Assembly (NCBI GenBank): GCA_036023115.1
Contig: JAYKKT010000036.1
Coordinates: 5,171,501-5,235,500, forward strand
Reading direction: 5' to 3'
DNA from: Brasenia schreberi
Lineage: Eukaryota > Streptophyta > Magnoliopsida > Nymphaeales > Cabombaceae
DNA length: 64,000 nt
The position numbers and the translations under genes are program-made. The notes beneath the pieces were generated by a model that did not search any database, was not told the DNA's origin, and saw only the letters and a program-made list of their open reading frames with translations. Numbering within the stretch: position 1 is the stretch's first letter; each line of letters begins with the position of its first letter. Below are positions 52,936 through 64,000 of the stretch, piece after piece.

Positions 52936-53560
52936 CACGTAAACTTAATTGGGTGGTTCCGAATAAACTGGGACTGATGGTTTGGAACTGTTATTTTTGG
53001 TTCCTCATGAGTGTTGGTTCTGTCTGTTCTGGGTCCAGTTCGACGATGGTTCAACCCTGTTTGTCCTGGTTCGTATTCCGGTTTGTTGTGGTGGTAGGTG
53101 AAACAAGAACCTAACCGGAAAGATCCTTGGTTTGGTTCTGGTTCCAGTTCCTCCCATTCTAGTTTCACCTGTCTCTGGAGGCGGTTCCAGGCCCGCTCTG
53201 GACGTGGTTCCGGATAAACTGAGACTGACGATTTCAAACTGCAGCTCTATTCTGCTTGAGTTCTGATTCTGTTGGTTTCAGGTCCAGTTCGACATTGGTT
53301 CCAATCCTGTTTGTCCCGGTTCATATTAAAAAGTCCATTCCAAGGAGATGGTAATATGGAACCACAGCCAAAATAGGAGTCTGAACTTTTGGTTCTGGTT
53401 CTGATTCTGGTTCGTTGCCTCGGTAGGTAAAACCAAAACCCAAAGGACCTCGATTTAGTTCTTGGTTCCAGCTCCTCCTATGCCAGTTCCATCTGGTTCT
53501 GTGAGTCCGGTTCAACAGATCAGGGGCTGAGTCCAAACCGGTCACCTCTAGTTTTACCAA
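52935..53560. repeat. GGTTC-rich dispersed repeat, tandem dimer
   Basis: Two diverged units about 250 bp apart: ccgaataaactgggactgat at about 52,959 and ccggataaactgagactgac at about 53,211, each followed by ggtccagttcgac and cctgtttgtcc. This is the longest block of the family here. The frames at 52902-53237 and 53321-53560 are by-products. Confidence 0.65.
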
Positions 53561-53689
53561 CTTGGTTTATCGTAGTACCCTCTGCTAATAACTATAGAAG
53601 CCAACAACAAAAAGGAAACTTTCCTAACAACACGAAGAGTCTATACCGACCCTACAACCAACACGATCTCCTATTTTGTGTCACATTAC

Positions 53690-53945
53690 AAGCTTTTCGG
53701 GTCAGGTCATTTTGTATCAATACGAATTCAAGCCATATCGACGCATTCAAATAAGTTTGATTCGTTATTAGATCATAAAAGCTCACTTTTTTGAAGATCT
53801 CTCCCCCTCTTTGGGATTAACATCAACTGCAATGGTTCGATAAGTCGCTCATTAAGGAATAGAAGTGCCGGCGATACCTTCGCGTAGAAAGTTTTCTCCA
53901 CATACGGCTCTCGAGAAAGAAAGCTTGCAATTCATGAATAGACTC
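53690..53945. other. Possible organelle-derived patch
   Basis: A less AT-rich patch contains, on the minus strand, gagagccgtatgtggagaaa and ctttctacgcg. This recalls the domain-V region of organelle group II introns. I could not place it on a specific organelle gene, so the call is tentative. Confidence 0.3.
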
Positions 53946-54061
53946 ATACTGTCTAAAAACATAAAATCTACTATGTAGTATACATATTATCAAATTAGAA
54001 ACGGTTATATATACACACATTCATATTTATATAAAATATATACATCAAATATATAAACTGG

Positions 54062-54172
54062 TATGTGCTAATATACTTAGGTGCTAACATATCCAAACAA
54101 ATTTCAACTATCTATATTTGATGATTGAAATTTGTTTGGATTCACTAACACCTAAGTGTGCTAGCATATACG
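54062..54172. mobile_element. Short foldback element
   Basis: The arms, about 48 bp each, are nearly perfect inverses: left cttaggtgctaacatatcca then aacaaatttcaa; right ttgaaatttgttt then ggattcactaacacctaag. The loop is about 15 bp. Confidence 0.8.
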
Positions 54173-54190
54173 AGTTTCTCTCTCTTACGC

Positions 54191-54320
<130 letters not shown>

Positions 54321-54419
54321 CAAGATATTGTTCTATGGACTATAGTTCAATTGGTACTGACCTTGATGTCTACACTATTAATCTCTCCGTATGACATCTA
54401 GCGATTTCCACTCTTTAAT

Positions 54420-54762
54420 ATATATACATATATTTATATATATATAGAGAGAGAGATTGGATCCTGCTATTTATTCATTCATGCTTGACAATTGCTTTTC
54501 AAAAACATAAGTATAATAGTATTTTTTAAAATTATACTAACATCACTAAAAAATAATGAGCCAGCATGTCAAAGGTTGGGATGATTAAGTTTTCTTATAT
54601 ATAATATATATACAAAAACTGAATCGTGGCCATTTTTTACATACTCACCATTTGCTTTTGGATAATATGAGTATAATTTTAAAAATCTTTGAAAAGTTAT
54701 GAAAAATATTTTTATACTTATATCATCCAAAAACAACGTGCATATAAGTGTTAGTGGTGGAT

Positions 54763-54821
<59 letters not shown>

Positions 54822-55108
54822 AGAAGAGAAGAGGAGGGTACAAGTTTATTTATAGATCCCTGAGTAGCATATTATTAGAACATCGAAATGTTTAAAGTGG
54901 GCCAAATTGGTAGCGTAAGTATATATTCAAATGATTATACAAACCTGGGAGATAGTTCTTGTACTGATATCTCAAATTTTTGTTAGCCTATTTGAGACTC
55001 GCTAAATTCCAACTTATGAAGTACTCGAGTTGAGTCGAGCTGAGCCAAGGAATGAGCAACTCGTCTTGATAAATGGTCATTAATTAGCACAAATATGTTT
55101 ATTAAATA

Positions 55109-55179
<71 letters not shown>

Positions 55180-55400
55180 GTTAAATATATTTCAACTATC
55201 GGTTTATGCTAGCATGCTTAGGTGCATATATATTCAAGTAAATTTCAGCTCTTCGTCTTAAGATGAATGAAATTTGAATTTAAAAAATAAAAAGTATACA
55301 TTGAAATCAATATAAAAAGTGTACATATAATTTTTTATTTTTTACTTTAATTTTCAATAATCTATCACTTAAAATTGATGGTTGAAATTAATTTGTTCGA
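54420..55400. repeat. AT-rich MITE-like segments with TA/GA microsatellites
   Basis: TA/GA tracts at 54,420-54,456, 54,769-54,830 and 55,110-55,177 alternate with AT-rich patches (54,460-54,600; 54,610-54,765; 55,180-55,400) that carry recurring words such as gagtataattttaaaa and gctagcatgcttaggtgcat. No gene is recognised. Confidence 0.6.
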
Positions 55401-55404
55401 CTTT

Positions 55405-57475
55405 TAGTTATGGATTTAGAGGTGAAAAAGTTGACAAAGAAGAAAATAGTGCATCGAGCTATTCAAACTAAATGGTGGAACCTCAAAAGCGAGAAAAAAG
55501 TTATATTTAAACATAAAGTGCTTCAAAGAGATGTTTGAAATTATGTTGGTACACCATTTGATATGTGGAACAATATGGCTATATATATTAGGAAAGTGGC
55601 GAAAGATGTTTTAGGTGAATCTAAGGGAGATATACCGGCACAAAAATAAGCTTGGTTGTGGAGTGAAGTAGTGGAAAATAAAATCAAGGCAAAGAGGGCA
55701 TGTTACAAATTACGTTATGTTAAGAAAACTAGTGAAACTTTAGAGGCTTATAAGAAAGCAAAAAAAGAAGTGAAAAAAATTGTTAGTAAAGCAAAAGGTA
55801 AAATTTGGGAGTATTTATATAAAAAACTCAACTCAAAAAAGGGTGAAAGAGATATTTTTAAGATAGCTAGGACTAGAGATAAGAAAATTAATGATCTTAA
55901 TTTTGTTAGATGCATCAAAGACGAGGATGATAAAATTATACTAGCAAATGATGATATAAAAAATAGATGAAAATACTATTTTTATAAGTTTTTTAATGAA
56001 AATAAAGATAAAGAGAATCTTAAACATATGAAAGGTGGTAAATCGGTAGGACCAGAAAATATTCCTATAGAAGTTTGGAAAATCATAGAAGACATAGGAA
56101 TCATTTGACTCACAAGACTATTTAATGAAATATAGAGAAATCAAAAGATGCTCGAGGAATTGAGTATACCCATATATAATAACAAGAGAGACATTCAAAA
56201 TTGTGCAAATTATTGGGGTATCAAGTTAATGAGTCATACTATAAATCAAAAAGAAATATCAAACGTAGGTTAAGACAAGTATCAAGTACAACAAAGAACC
56301 AATTTGGATTCATGTCAGGTAGATCTACTGTCGAAGCGATTCACCTTTTGAAACGTCTTATGAAACATTTTAGTGCAAAAAAAAAGACATTCACATGATA
56401 TTTATTGATGTAAAAAAAGCTTATGATAAGGTACCAAGTGATATTTTTTGGAGAACCTTAGAAAAAAATGTATTCCATTGACATACATAAACCTTATAAT
56501 ATACATGTACGATGATGGTTCAAAACATGTATGAGGACTCATGAAGGAATGACAAACTTCTTTGAAGTTAATATTGGGTTACATTAAGGATCAACTTTAA
56601 GTCCATACTTATTTATAATGGTGATTTATGAGTTAACAAAACATAGACAAGACGAAGTACCTTGGTGTATTTTATTTGCAGACATTGTGTTAGTGGAGGA
56701 GTTTAAGGAAAAAGTTAATAGAAAATTAGAACTATGGAGAGAAACATTAGAAAGTAAGAGCTTCTGACTTAGTAGAAGAAAAACATAATATATGAAATGT
56801 AAGTTTGATCATTTGGTTACTTCATAGGACATAAAAATTAAAATTGGCACACATTGCATCCCTAAAAGAAAAGTTTTAAATACCTAGGGTCAATTTTTGT
56901 GAGTGATGGAAGAATTGATGGAGATGTTACATATATAATTAATGTAGGATGGTTAAAATGGAGTGCAAAATCACGTATTCTTTGTGATAAGAAGATATCA
57001 TTAAAGTTAAAAGGTAAATATTATAGAAGATCAATTAGACCTGTCATGTTTTATGGTTGTAAGTGTTGAGCAGTTAATCATCAACATGTACAAAAGATGT
57101 ATGTGACAGAAATGAAGATGTTGAGATGGATGAGTGGTCATACAGGAAAAGACTGTATACATATAATGAGGTTATTAGAAAAAAATTAGGAGTGACACCA
57201 ATAGAGGATAAAATGAGAGAATATCATTTAAGATGGTTTGGACATATAGAAAGAAGATAAAAAATAATACATGTAAAAATGTGTGAAAAACTAGATTTTG
57301 AAAGTATTAAAAGAGGTACAAGACGACTATAAAAGTATTAAAAAGAAAAAATAAAGAATGATCTAGCTTATGTTGAGTTAACTGCTAATATGATACATGA
57401 TAGGGCTCTGCGGAAACAAAGAATCCATTTAGTTGACCCCGTCTAGTAGGGAAAAAGCTTAGTTGTTGTTGTATG
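55405..57475 (+). mobile_element. LINE copy, 5'-truncated, inactivated
   Basis: Plus-strand copy of the RTE-like LINE. It starts in the linker between endonuclease and RT (gcatcgagctattcaaact, AKRACYKLRYVKKTSETLEAYKKA at 55656-55970). It continues through an RT segment ([18 protein letters not shown] at 56201-56398) and a lost catalytic motif (LFADIVLV; one residue of FADD missing), and ends at gcttagttgttgttg (57,459-57,473). The endonuclease is absent and stops are numerous. Confidence 0.85.
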
Positions 57476-57479
57476 TTAG

Positions 57480-58230
57480 CACTAGCTTATTAGCATATAC
57501 TAAGTCTAATTTATATATATAGTGATTGAATCATATCCAACACTCACTCATGCTCGACTATTCTTTTTCATGAACATAATCTTAATAATATTATCACTCA
57601 TGCTCGACTATTCTTTTTCATGAACATAATCTCAATAATATTATCTTTCGTTCTTTTTTAAAACTCTTAACTTTTTAAATTACACTTATGTCACTAAAAA
57701 ACAATGAACGAACACGAATAAACATGTCAAAAATGAACAGAACCGTATGCTACATGCAATCGGGTTCACAACCTGTCCACACTGATCGGGTTGGGTTCCC
57801 GTGGGATCGGGTTGTGATTGCCAGGGCCATCATCCCTAGTTGGGTCGCGAGGGCATAAAGTTGAAGTTTCAAAATTTGGAGACAAAACAAACCCAGAGCC
57901 CGATGAGACGGATCCCGAGCACAGCCGCGTTCTATTGGAACCTCTCAAAAGCGCACCTGAATAATAACACTATTTGCAAAATACGCCTCCAAACACAATG
58001 TTATTTGAAGATGGCCGAAGAATTTTTATGATAAATTTCATGTTCACGTCCAATATTTGCTAAACTTCCAAACAGAGACCTACTTTTTCACATATGGAAC
58101 ATGACTCCTTGCACTCAAGACGGCAATAAGAGAGGGTTGGGCACGGGTATAGCTATATCCTGCGCCAACCCAAACCTTAACGAGGTGGGTATGGCACCGG
58201 TAAAGATGGGTTATATATACATATAAATAT
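57480..58230. other. Anonymous sequence with a 57-bp tandem duplication
   Basis: The phrase tcatgctcgactattctttt plus about 37 following bp occurs twice in tandem (about 57,543-57,656). The rest is anonymous. A short frame at 57840-58031 has no recognised domain. Confidence 0.45.
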
Positions 58231-58234
58231 ATAA

Positions 58235-58815
58235 AGAGAGAGACGATGGAGATATTAGATTCTTGTTGACAATTTAAATTGTTTATTTTTAATCGGTAAT
58301 TCAGTTTTAAAAAGGAAAAGTAAAAATATTTAAAAAAAATAAAAGTACAAAGTATATTCAGATTAAAAACATAAAATGTACAAAATATTTTTTGAAAAAC
58401 TATTTTTACTTTTTCTTTTTAAATTTAGATTAGTTGATCAAAGAGACAAATGGTCAAGATTTAATAAGGAAAAAGTAAAAATATGAACGACTCATATTAT
58501 CAAGAAGAGTTTAGGATAAATTAAAGTTTAGAAACTCTAATTATATATATAAATATACACACAAACATTGATATAAAAGTATATACATGTGTGTTTGTGT
58601 GAGAGTATATATATGCACACATAGTTTATACTTAAATCCACTCAAAGATCTCCATCGTTTGATCGGTGTAATCAATGATAAAGATTTAAATTAAAAGCAT
58701 AACAGAATGTATAATTATATTTTTTAAATTCAAATCTCCACCATTGATGATGTTGAATGAATAATAAAGATGTTTAAGTGAATTTAAGTAAGTGTGTGTA
58801 TAGATTATGTTCTCT
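58235..58815. mobile_element. AT-rich MITE-like elements, one clear foldback
   Basis: The clear foldback is about 58,615-58,810. Left outer arm cttaaatccactcaaagatc and inner arm aaagatttaaatt pair with the right-side inner arm aattcaaatct and outer arm gatgtttaagtgaatttaag. A looser AT-rich element lies at about 58,240-58,520. Both are bordered by GA, TA or CT runs. Confidence 0.6.
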
Positions 58816-58829
58816 CTCTCTCTATATGT

Positions 58830-60820
58830 GTGTATGCTGAGTACGTAGGGGGACAAGTATCAGGTTAGGTGATTAGGCATCTTATCCTTGAACCTGAATC
58901 TGATCGGGTCGGATAGGGTATGGCCCAATGGGCCAGGTCAATGTTTCATTCTTACATGGACCTTGTGAATTGAAATGAACTAATGTGACACATGTCTGCT
59001 CCAAAAGATGTAACATGTTTCCTTTATATTTGGGTTTGGATCTAGATATTGTATTCTCGTATCAACTCAATCCGATTCAAACCACTTCGATTCGAGTAGG
59101 CTGAAAATATCCGCTTGAGCCCACCCAACTTGACAAATTCGTTGAAAAAGAACCTCTTTAGCCCAATGAGTCAGACACGAACTGATTCATGAAATTTGGG
59201 ACAAATCAGGTACACATGGTACATATAGGATCCAACCCGAACCTGAGAAATCGTATCTTGCAAATGATAACACGCGTTCATATCAAGAAGGCCGTGAGGA
59301 AACTGCAGCATTGTCTTTAGATTTTGTAGAAAGCTGGGTGCCTTTTCATAATTTGGCCATTTAAAGTGTACTTCTAACAATACATTTTGTTTTTAGTGAC
59401 TTTGCTAACTTGGGCCAAACGGGCCACCCACGCTTACCAAATGGAAACACCCTCTTTACCCATGGGGTCACAGGCTACCAGTGGTGGATCTAGAATTTTT
59501 TTGTGAGACGGGGTGAACTGCCTATTCAACCATTCAGGGTGGGGCGAACTATGTATGGGATGGATGCTTTAGAGATGTTTTTATGACTTTTTCCTTGAAT
59601 CCTTCTTGTATTTTTCTAAATATTTTCCTTGCACATGGCAATCATTTTGTTTATCTTTCTCTGTGTCCATACTTTGAGCTTTTCATTTCCTCTCAAAGTC
59701 ACTTGGGCACATTTTTTTGAATTTCTTCTTACGTGCTACATGTTGCTGTTGGTTATTGTTCTACAGAGTATCATGGTTTTGCATGATATCTTCAGGTTTA
59801 AAGTTTGATCGCTGCTTAGAATTTCATGTCGACGTTGATTATACTCCTGCAAAGTAGCATTATCTTACATCATCATTGCATGAAGCTATTTTCCTAGATA
59901 AAGAATAATGCCCTGAAAACTATTTGGATTATTTTGTTAATGGTTTGGTGATTCTCTTGTAAGAATAATCTTATCATTTAGTACATCAGCATGGATAGCT
60001 CCCGGGTTTAAATATGCACTTATTCTAGAGATTCTCTGGATAAACTTCTTGTATGATCTCAGTAGCTTTTTGCACTTCACGGAGATGCTAGAATTTCTTA
60101 GGGATATGCATCTAGTGGTCTTTCTGTTTGAAACTAAACTGAAATTCTGTTTCGGTAAAACTGAATGCTAATCGAGTCGTGGTTGGCACACTTCGTGGGT
60201 TTGATCAGTTTATGAATTTGGTGGAAGACAACACTGTAGATATCAATGGCAATGACAAGACTGAAATTCTTTTTCTTCTTTTATACAGATTTCTCTGTCT
60301 TGTTAATCTTTTTGCAGAATGGCGTTTTTCTAATTAGGCTTGTTGGACTCGGATACAGTGTTGAGCTACTCTTTGCTGCTCTTGTTGGGATTGAGTTGCT
60401 CATTTCTGTACTAATATGTCGATGCTTGAATTTGGCAGTGAATGTTATCTCTTCTCTTTTGCAGTTACTGCCTGCACGTGTTTATTAGTTCGCTGAAATC
60501 AGCAATAGAGAAGCAACGGGTTATATTTGATGCCTTTTCTGTGGGCTATTCTACAGCCCATGACATACTGGAAAACATAATCATCCAAAGGAATTGGGTC
60601 ATGTGACCAAGCATCTGCAGATGCTCTGAAATATTTGAACCTTTAGGCAATTTTATGATTTTTCTCTCCATACACACCCACACATATATAACCACATCTA
60701 CTTTGGTTAACGGTGTTAATGGCTGAACATATCAGCATGTTTTTAAAACATCGTGTAAGTGATTGGATCATGAGCTGCAAATTTATTCTGATAAGTGAAA
60801 TTCTGCAATTTTTTTATCAC
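58830..60820. other. Anonymous sequence
   Basis: No convincing gene. A phrase at about 59,480-59,545 (agtggtggatctagaatttt, gacggggtgaact) resembles a widespread plant repeat, and a related scrap is at about 232. An 80-codon frame at 60246-60488 is Leu-rich but matches nothing I know. Confidence 0.35.
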
Positions 60821-60821
60821 C

Positions 60822-61190
60822 TAAATAACTGGGTTTTAGCATGACATGTATCATTGTGTCGGTTCTTTGACCAGGAGAACAAGGCTCCTGTTATGTGAGA
60901 ACACTTGTCACGTCAATGTTGGGTGTAAATCTGGACATGGTTTGGTTGTGCTTGTAAAGCTCTTCTATGAACATTCATTGTCTTACTAGATTTGGCTGTG
61001 TTGGGTAAATAACTGGGTTTTAGCATGACATGTATCATTGTGTCGGTTCTTTGACCAGGAGAACAAGGCTCCTGTTATGTGAGAACACTTGTCACGTCAA
61101 TGTTGGGTGTAAATCTGGACATGGTTTGGTTGTGCTTGTAAAGCTCTTCTATGAACATTCATTGTCTTACTAGATTTGGCTGTGTTGGGT
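60822..61190. repeat. Perfect tandem duplication, 184-bp unit
   Basis: Two head-to-tail copies starting taaataactgggttttagc at 60,822 and 61,006, each ending ggctgtgttgggt. I see no difference between them. Confidence 0.95.
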
Positions 61191-63280
61191 GGTCTTGTTT
61201 GACTGTGATCATTAAGTGGTGAATTAGTGGTGTGCTGTTATTAGACTGCTTGGTGCCTTAAATGATCAGATTGTGCTTGTGATCATTTATTTTGGTAGTG
61301 ATATTTTAAAATGTGGTTCCTCTTTCGATTGGCTGCTTAATACGTGAAGTATCTAATTTAGGAAGTAAGAGTCAACGAAGGCATGTTATTTACATGGCAA
61401 TAGTAAATAATTTTAATCCTTTGCCCGTCTATGCTATCTATTGTGACATTTCTATCAGTTTACTTCTGAATAATCCTTTCCGAAGAAAAGCGGAGACTTT
61501 GAAGGATTGAGAAATCAGATTGTCGTCGATCAAAATGAAAGCATGGATGAAATCTAAGCATGAGGATGTGAGAAGTTACCTTGAATTTCACATTCCCTTG
61601 AACTACAGTTCAATGTGGAGGAGGCACCCTTATATTCTCAGGATCTGGATAGAGCTCATTGCTGATTGTTCTGACTTGAGTCTTGTTTGGTGTCTGGCAG
61701 TAAAAATAATGTGGCGTGCTGGCACGATCACGAACTTTTTTTATTGAAATGGCCCTGTGTGTGTACAAGCATATGTATATATGAGAAAAACTATCGATCT
61801 ATTATGACAAGGTTGGGATCTTCAAGGTTCAAATCACCGGGCTCGATTCTAGCTCGCTTTGAGATTGATAATTTAGATTTAGAGATTGATGAAGCGGATA
61901 TGCAGATTTTAATTGCATGTGAGTAGTAAACCACAAGTGGGATTGCTATTGATCAATGGTTTCATGATTGTCATTGCATTCAGCAGAATGTAGTCAGTAT
62001 TCAGTATTATGGTCTTGTCAAATTTTAAGAAATTTGGCCAGCTGGGAAATCCTATTCCATGATATCATATTTATGATGTTGGGCTCTACCGTATAATTAA
62101 GCCTCATGGCTTTCTTCCCCTTTTCAATTGTCTGCCTATTTTTTGTTGGTATGGTCAACCTGCATAGTTGGATCATAGTTAAGACCGAGTGTCTCGATCC
62201 AGCTGCCGTTCAAAAAAAATGTCTTCATCCAGCTTATGCAACACTATGTTCATTGTACATTTCATGGATTGACCATATGAATTTCCTTCTACTCCTGGAC
62301 CGGTTTAGACGTTTGGAGTGTGATTCAAAGTTACTACAATCGTACAATGTCAATTAGGATTTTATTGTGTGTCGGTTTCAGCTATTTGAATCTTTATGTA
62401 CCATTTATCGAGTCATATTGCATTGTATCATATGATATGACTCATATCGTATTGTGAGAATCGTATAATACTTTATAGATTTATGTATATATCTTTTGGA
62501 AGTCATGTTATCGACTTTTGAGGTTCGAGTTTGTTTTAAACCCTTTAAGACTCTTCTTCGGCATTTCTACTGCTTTCTCTTTTTTAGAGACTCTTGCTCT
62601 CTCATTCGAAGCTCAAAGTTTCATATTTATTGCATCAGTTAATGACTGACAATCTTGATTTCTGTTTAATTGAAAACTACTACAACAAAGAAGTTTGGGA
62701 ACGTAATTTTTGTGGACATCATGCACAACGAAGTTAGCCATGTAAGACATCATTTTGTCCAGCCAAATTGAAGGTATGTTCTTGTTCTGCTATGTCTCAA
62801 CAAGACAAGGTGTAAATGCTAAAAAAAAGTAAAAGATATACAAGCGAGGAGAAGAACATCAAGCACCATGAGCAGGAAGAACCTAAAAGCACTACGATCA
62901 GGAAGAACGTAAGGATAAAAATAAAAAAAATAGTTAGTTTTTTATTTTATTTATCTTCAGGCGTAAGAAATTAGGCACTGAAGAACACTTGAATAGAAGA
63001 ACGAACGTGCAAGTATTGGAAGGAAATAATAAACATGAGACAACTTTTCCGAAGTAAATATCAATATGGCACGAGAACAAACACAGAGCTGAGTAAGAAT
63101 CGATTTACATGAGAGATTTAGCTTACAGTGAAAGTTTTGGTATTACACACCCTTACATCTACGATGAGAGATTTAGCTTCATTAGACAGCCTCAAAATCG
63201 ATTGCACTTGTCTTTGTCGAGCTATTAGCACCATTCAAGTCAATTGAGACAGCTGAGTTTCAGTTTTCAAAATAGGAAAC
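61190..63280. other. Anonymous sequence
   Basis: No recognisable gene. Frames at 61313-61510, 61520-61747, 61687-61926 and 62106-62357 are short and show no known domain. A patch rich in catatcg/gatatg words occurs at 62,390-62,470, as near 10,800-10,930. Confidence 0.4.
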
Positions 63281-63440
63281 CCCACGGAGGGGTGTTCATG
63301 GTTTGGTTTGATTCTGTTCTAGCCTCAACCTCAGTTCCAAGTTTTTAAAGAAATGAACCAAACTATAACATGGTTAAAACCAAACCAAACCAAATTCAAT
63401 TAACGGTTCTGATTTGGTTCAGTTTTAAACTATAATTCTA
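63280..63440. repeat. GGTTC/AACCAAAC-rich repeat copy
   Basis: Contains ggtttggtttgattctgtt and accaaaccaaaccaaatt, a short member of the GGTTC-type family. Confidence 0.45.
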
Positions 63441-63556
63441 CTTATTTTAGGGTTTAGCTAAATATTTGAGTATGATGTCGTCATATTATTTGGATATATG
63501 ATCCCAATATAATATGCATATAAGGTTATAAAACTCATATGGATAAACTTATCATG

Positions 63557-63557
<1 letters not shown>

Positions 63558-63643
<86 letters not shown>

Positions 63644-63693
63644 TTATACAACTCATACATTATAAACTTATCAAGATTTATATTTAAATAAGG

Positions 63694-63731
<38 letters not shown>

Positions 63732-63935
63732 CCTACCCACCTTTGACATGTTCACTCATGCTCACTCATTATTTTCTAAGTAATATGAGTGTAATTTAAA
63801 TTTATTTAAGCAATTTTAAAGAAGTGTAAAAGATATTATTATTACGTTCATGCCTTCCAAAAGCAATAGGTGAAAATGATTGGACATGATCCAATCAATA
63901 TATAGAGATATATAGATATATATATATATATATAT
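63558..63935. repeat. TA/GA microsatellites around an AT-rich MITE-like segment
   Basis: (AT)n 63,558-63,607, (GA)n to about 63,645, (AT)n 63,700-63,728, then an AT-rich segment containing gagtgtaatttaaattt and ending gacatgatccaatcaatata, then TA runs to 63,940. Confidence 0.65.
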
Positions 63936-64000
63936 ATATAACAGTTTGGTTAAGTTTTCATGATTCGGTTCTACCATTTAAACTGTGAACCAATCCACTA

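Noticed and set aside
52902..53560. Pro/Arg-rich proteins encoded in the GGTTC block
   Set aside because: Any frame through a GGTTC repeat gives such low-complexity peptides; the DNA repeat explains it.
60246..62357. Possible multi-exon gene built from short open frames
   Set aside because: No conserved domain or consistent splice phase could be found; it may still be a non-coding transcript.

Overview
The window looks like an intergenic-rich stretch of a flowering-plant nuclear genome. Evidence: two genes are split by GT-AG introns, the families are plant-specific (cucumisin-like subtilases, a SPARK-type receptor-like kinase, plant PI-PLC X-domain proteins), TA/GA microsatellites are very frequent, and there are fragments of RTE-like LINEs, Ty1/Copia, Ty3/Gypsy, SINE-like and foldback elements plus a scrap of plastid DNA. 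I cannot name the species.

Layout. 0-3.5 kb: a GGTTC-rich dispersed repeat, a minisatellite and compound AT microsatellites. 3.5-5.7 kb (minus): a subtilase pseudogene with several frameshifts. 5.7-13.5 kb: repeats, including a 199-bp short retroelement with a perfect 15-bp target-site duplication. 13.55-15.85 kb (plus): an intact, intronless subtilase of 765 residues. 16.3-19.5 kb (minus): a near-complete but dead LINE. 20-24 kb: LINE tail, GGTTC repeats and a ~980-bp AT-rich foldback element. 24.2-33.1 kb (minus): a receptor-like kinase gene that I could assemble in nine exons with matching splice phases (670 residues). Its 4.8-kb intron 2 carries LINEs nested inside each other, with a plastid psbT fragment among them. 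35.1-38.0 kb (minus): a PI-PLC X-domain pseudogene, cut off on its 5' side by a Copia fragment (38.06-39.1 kb). 40.6-44.5 kb: GGTTC repeat, Gypsy gag/protease remnant with rearranged LTRs, and a tRNA-headed SINE. 45.1-51.1 kb (minus): the intact paralogue of the PI-PLC X gene, seven exons, 420 residues. 51-64 kb: foldback MITE-like elements bordered by (TA)n(GA)n tracts, another dead LINE (55.4-57.5 kb), a perfect 184-bp tandem duplication and otherwise anonymous sequence.

The genes do not form a pathway. Two of the three families occur as an intact copy plus a broken copy nearby, a birth-and-death pattern. The mobile elements are linked to one another: the LINE 3' tail, which ends in (TTG)n, recurs as 5'-truncated copies, as the tail of a tRNA-headed SINE and as the end of a 199-bp element whose head matches the LINE 5' region. 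I found no evidence for a wholly new biological system. The most notable material is this LINE-parasite series and the plastid-in-LINE-in-intron nest.
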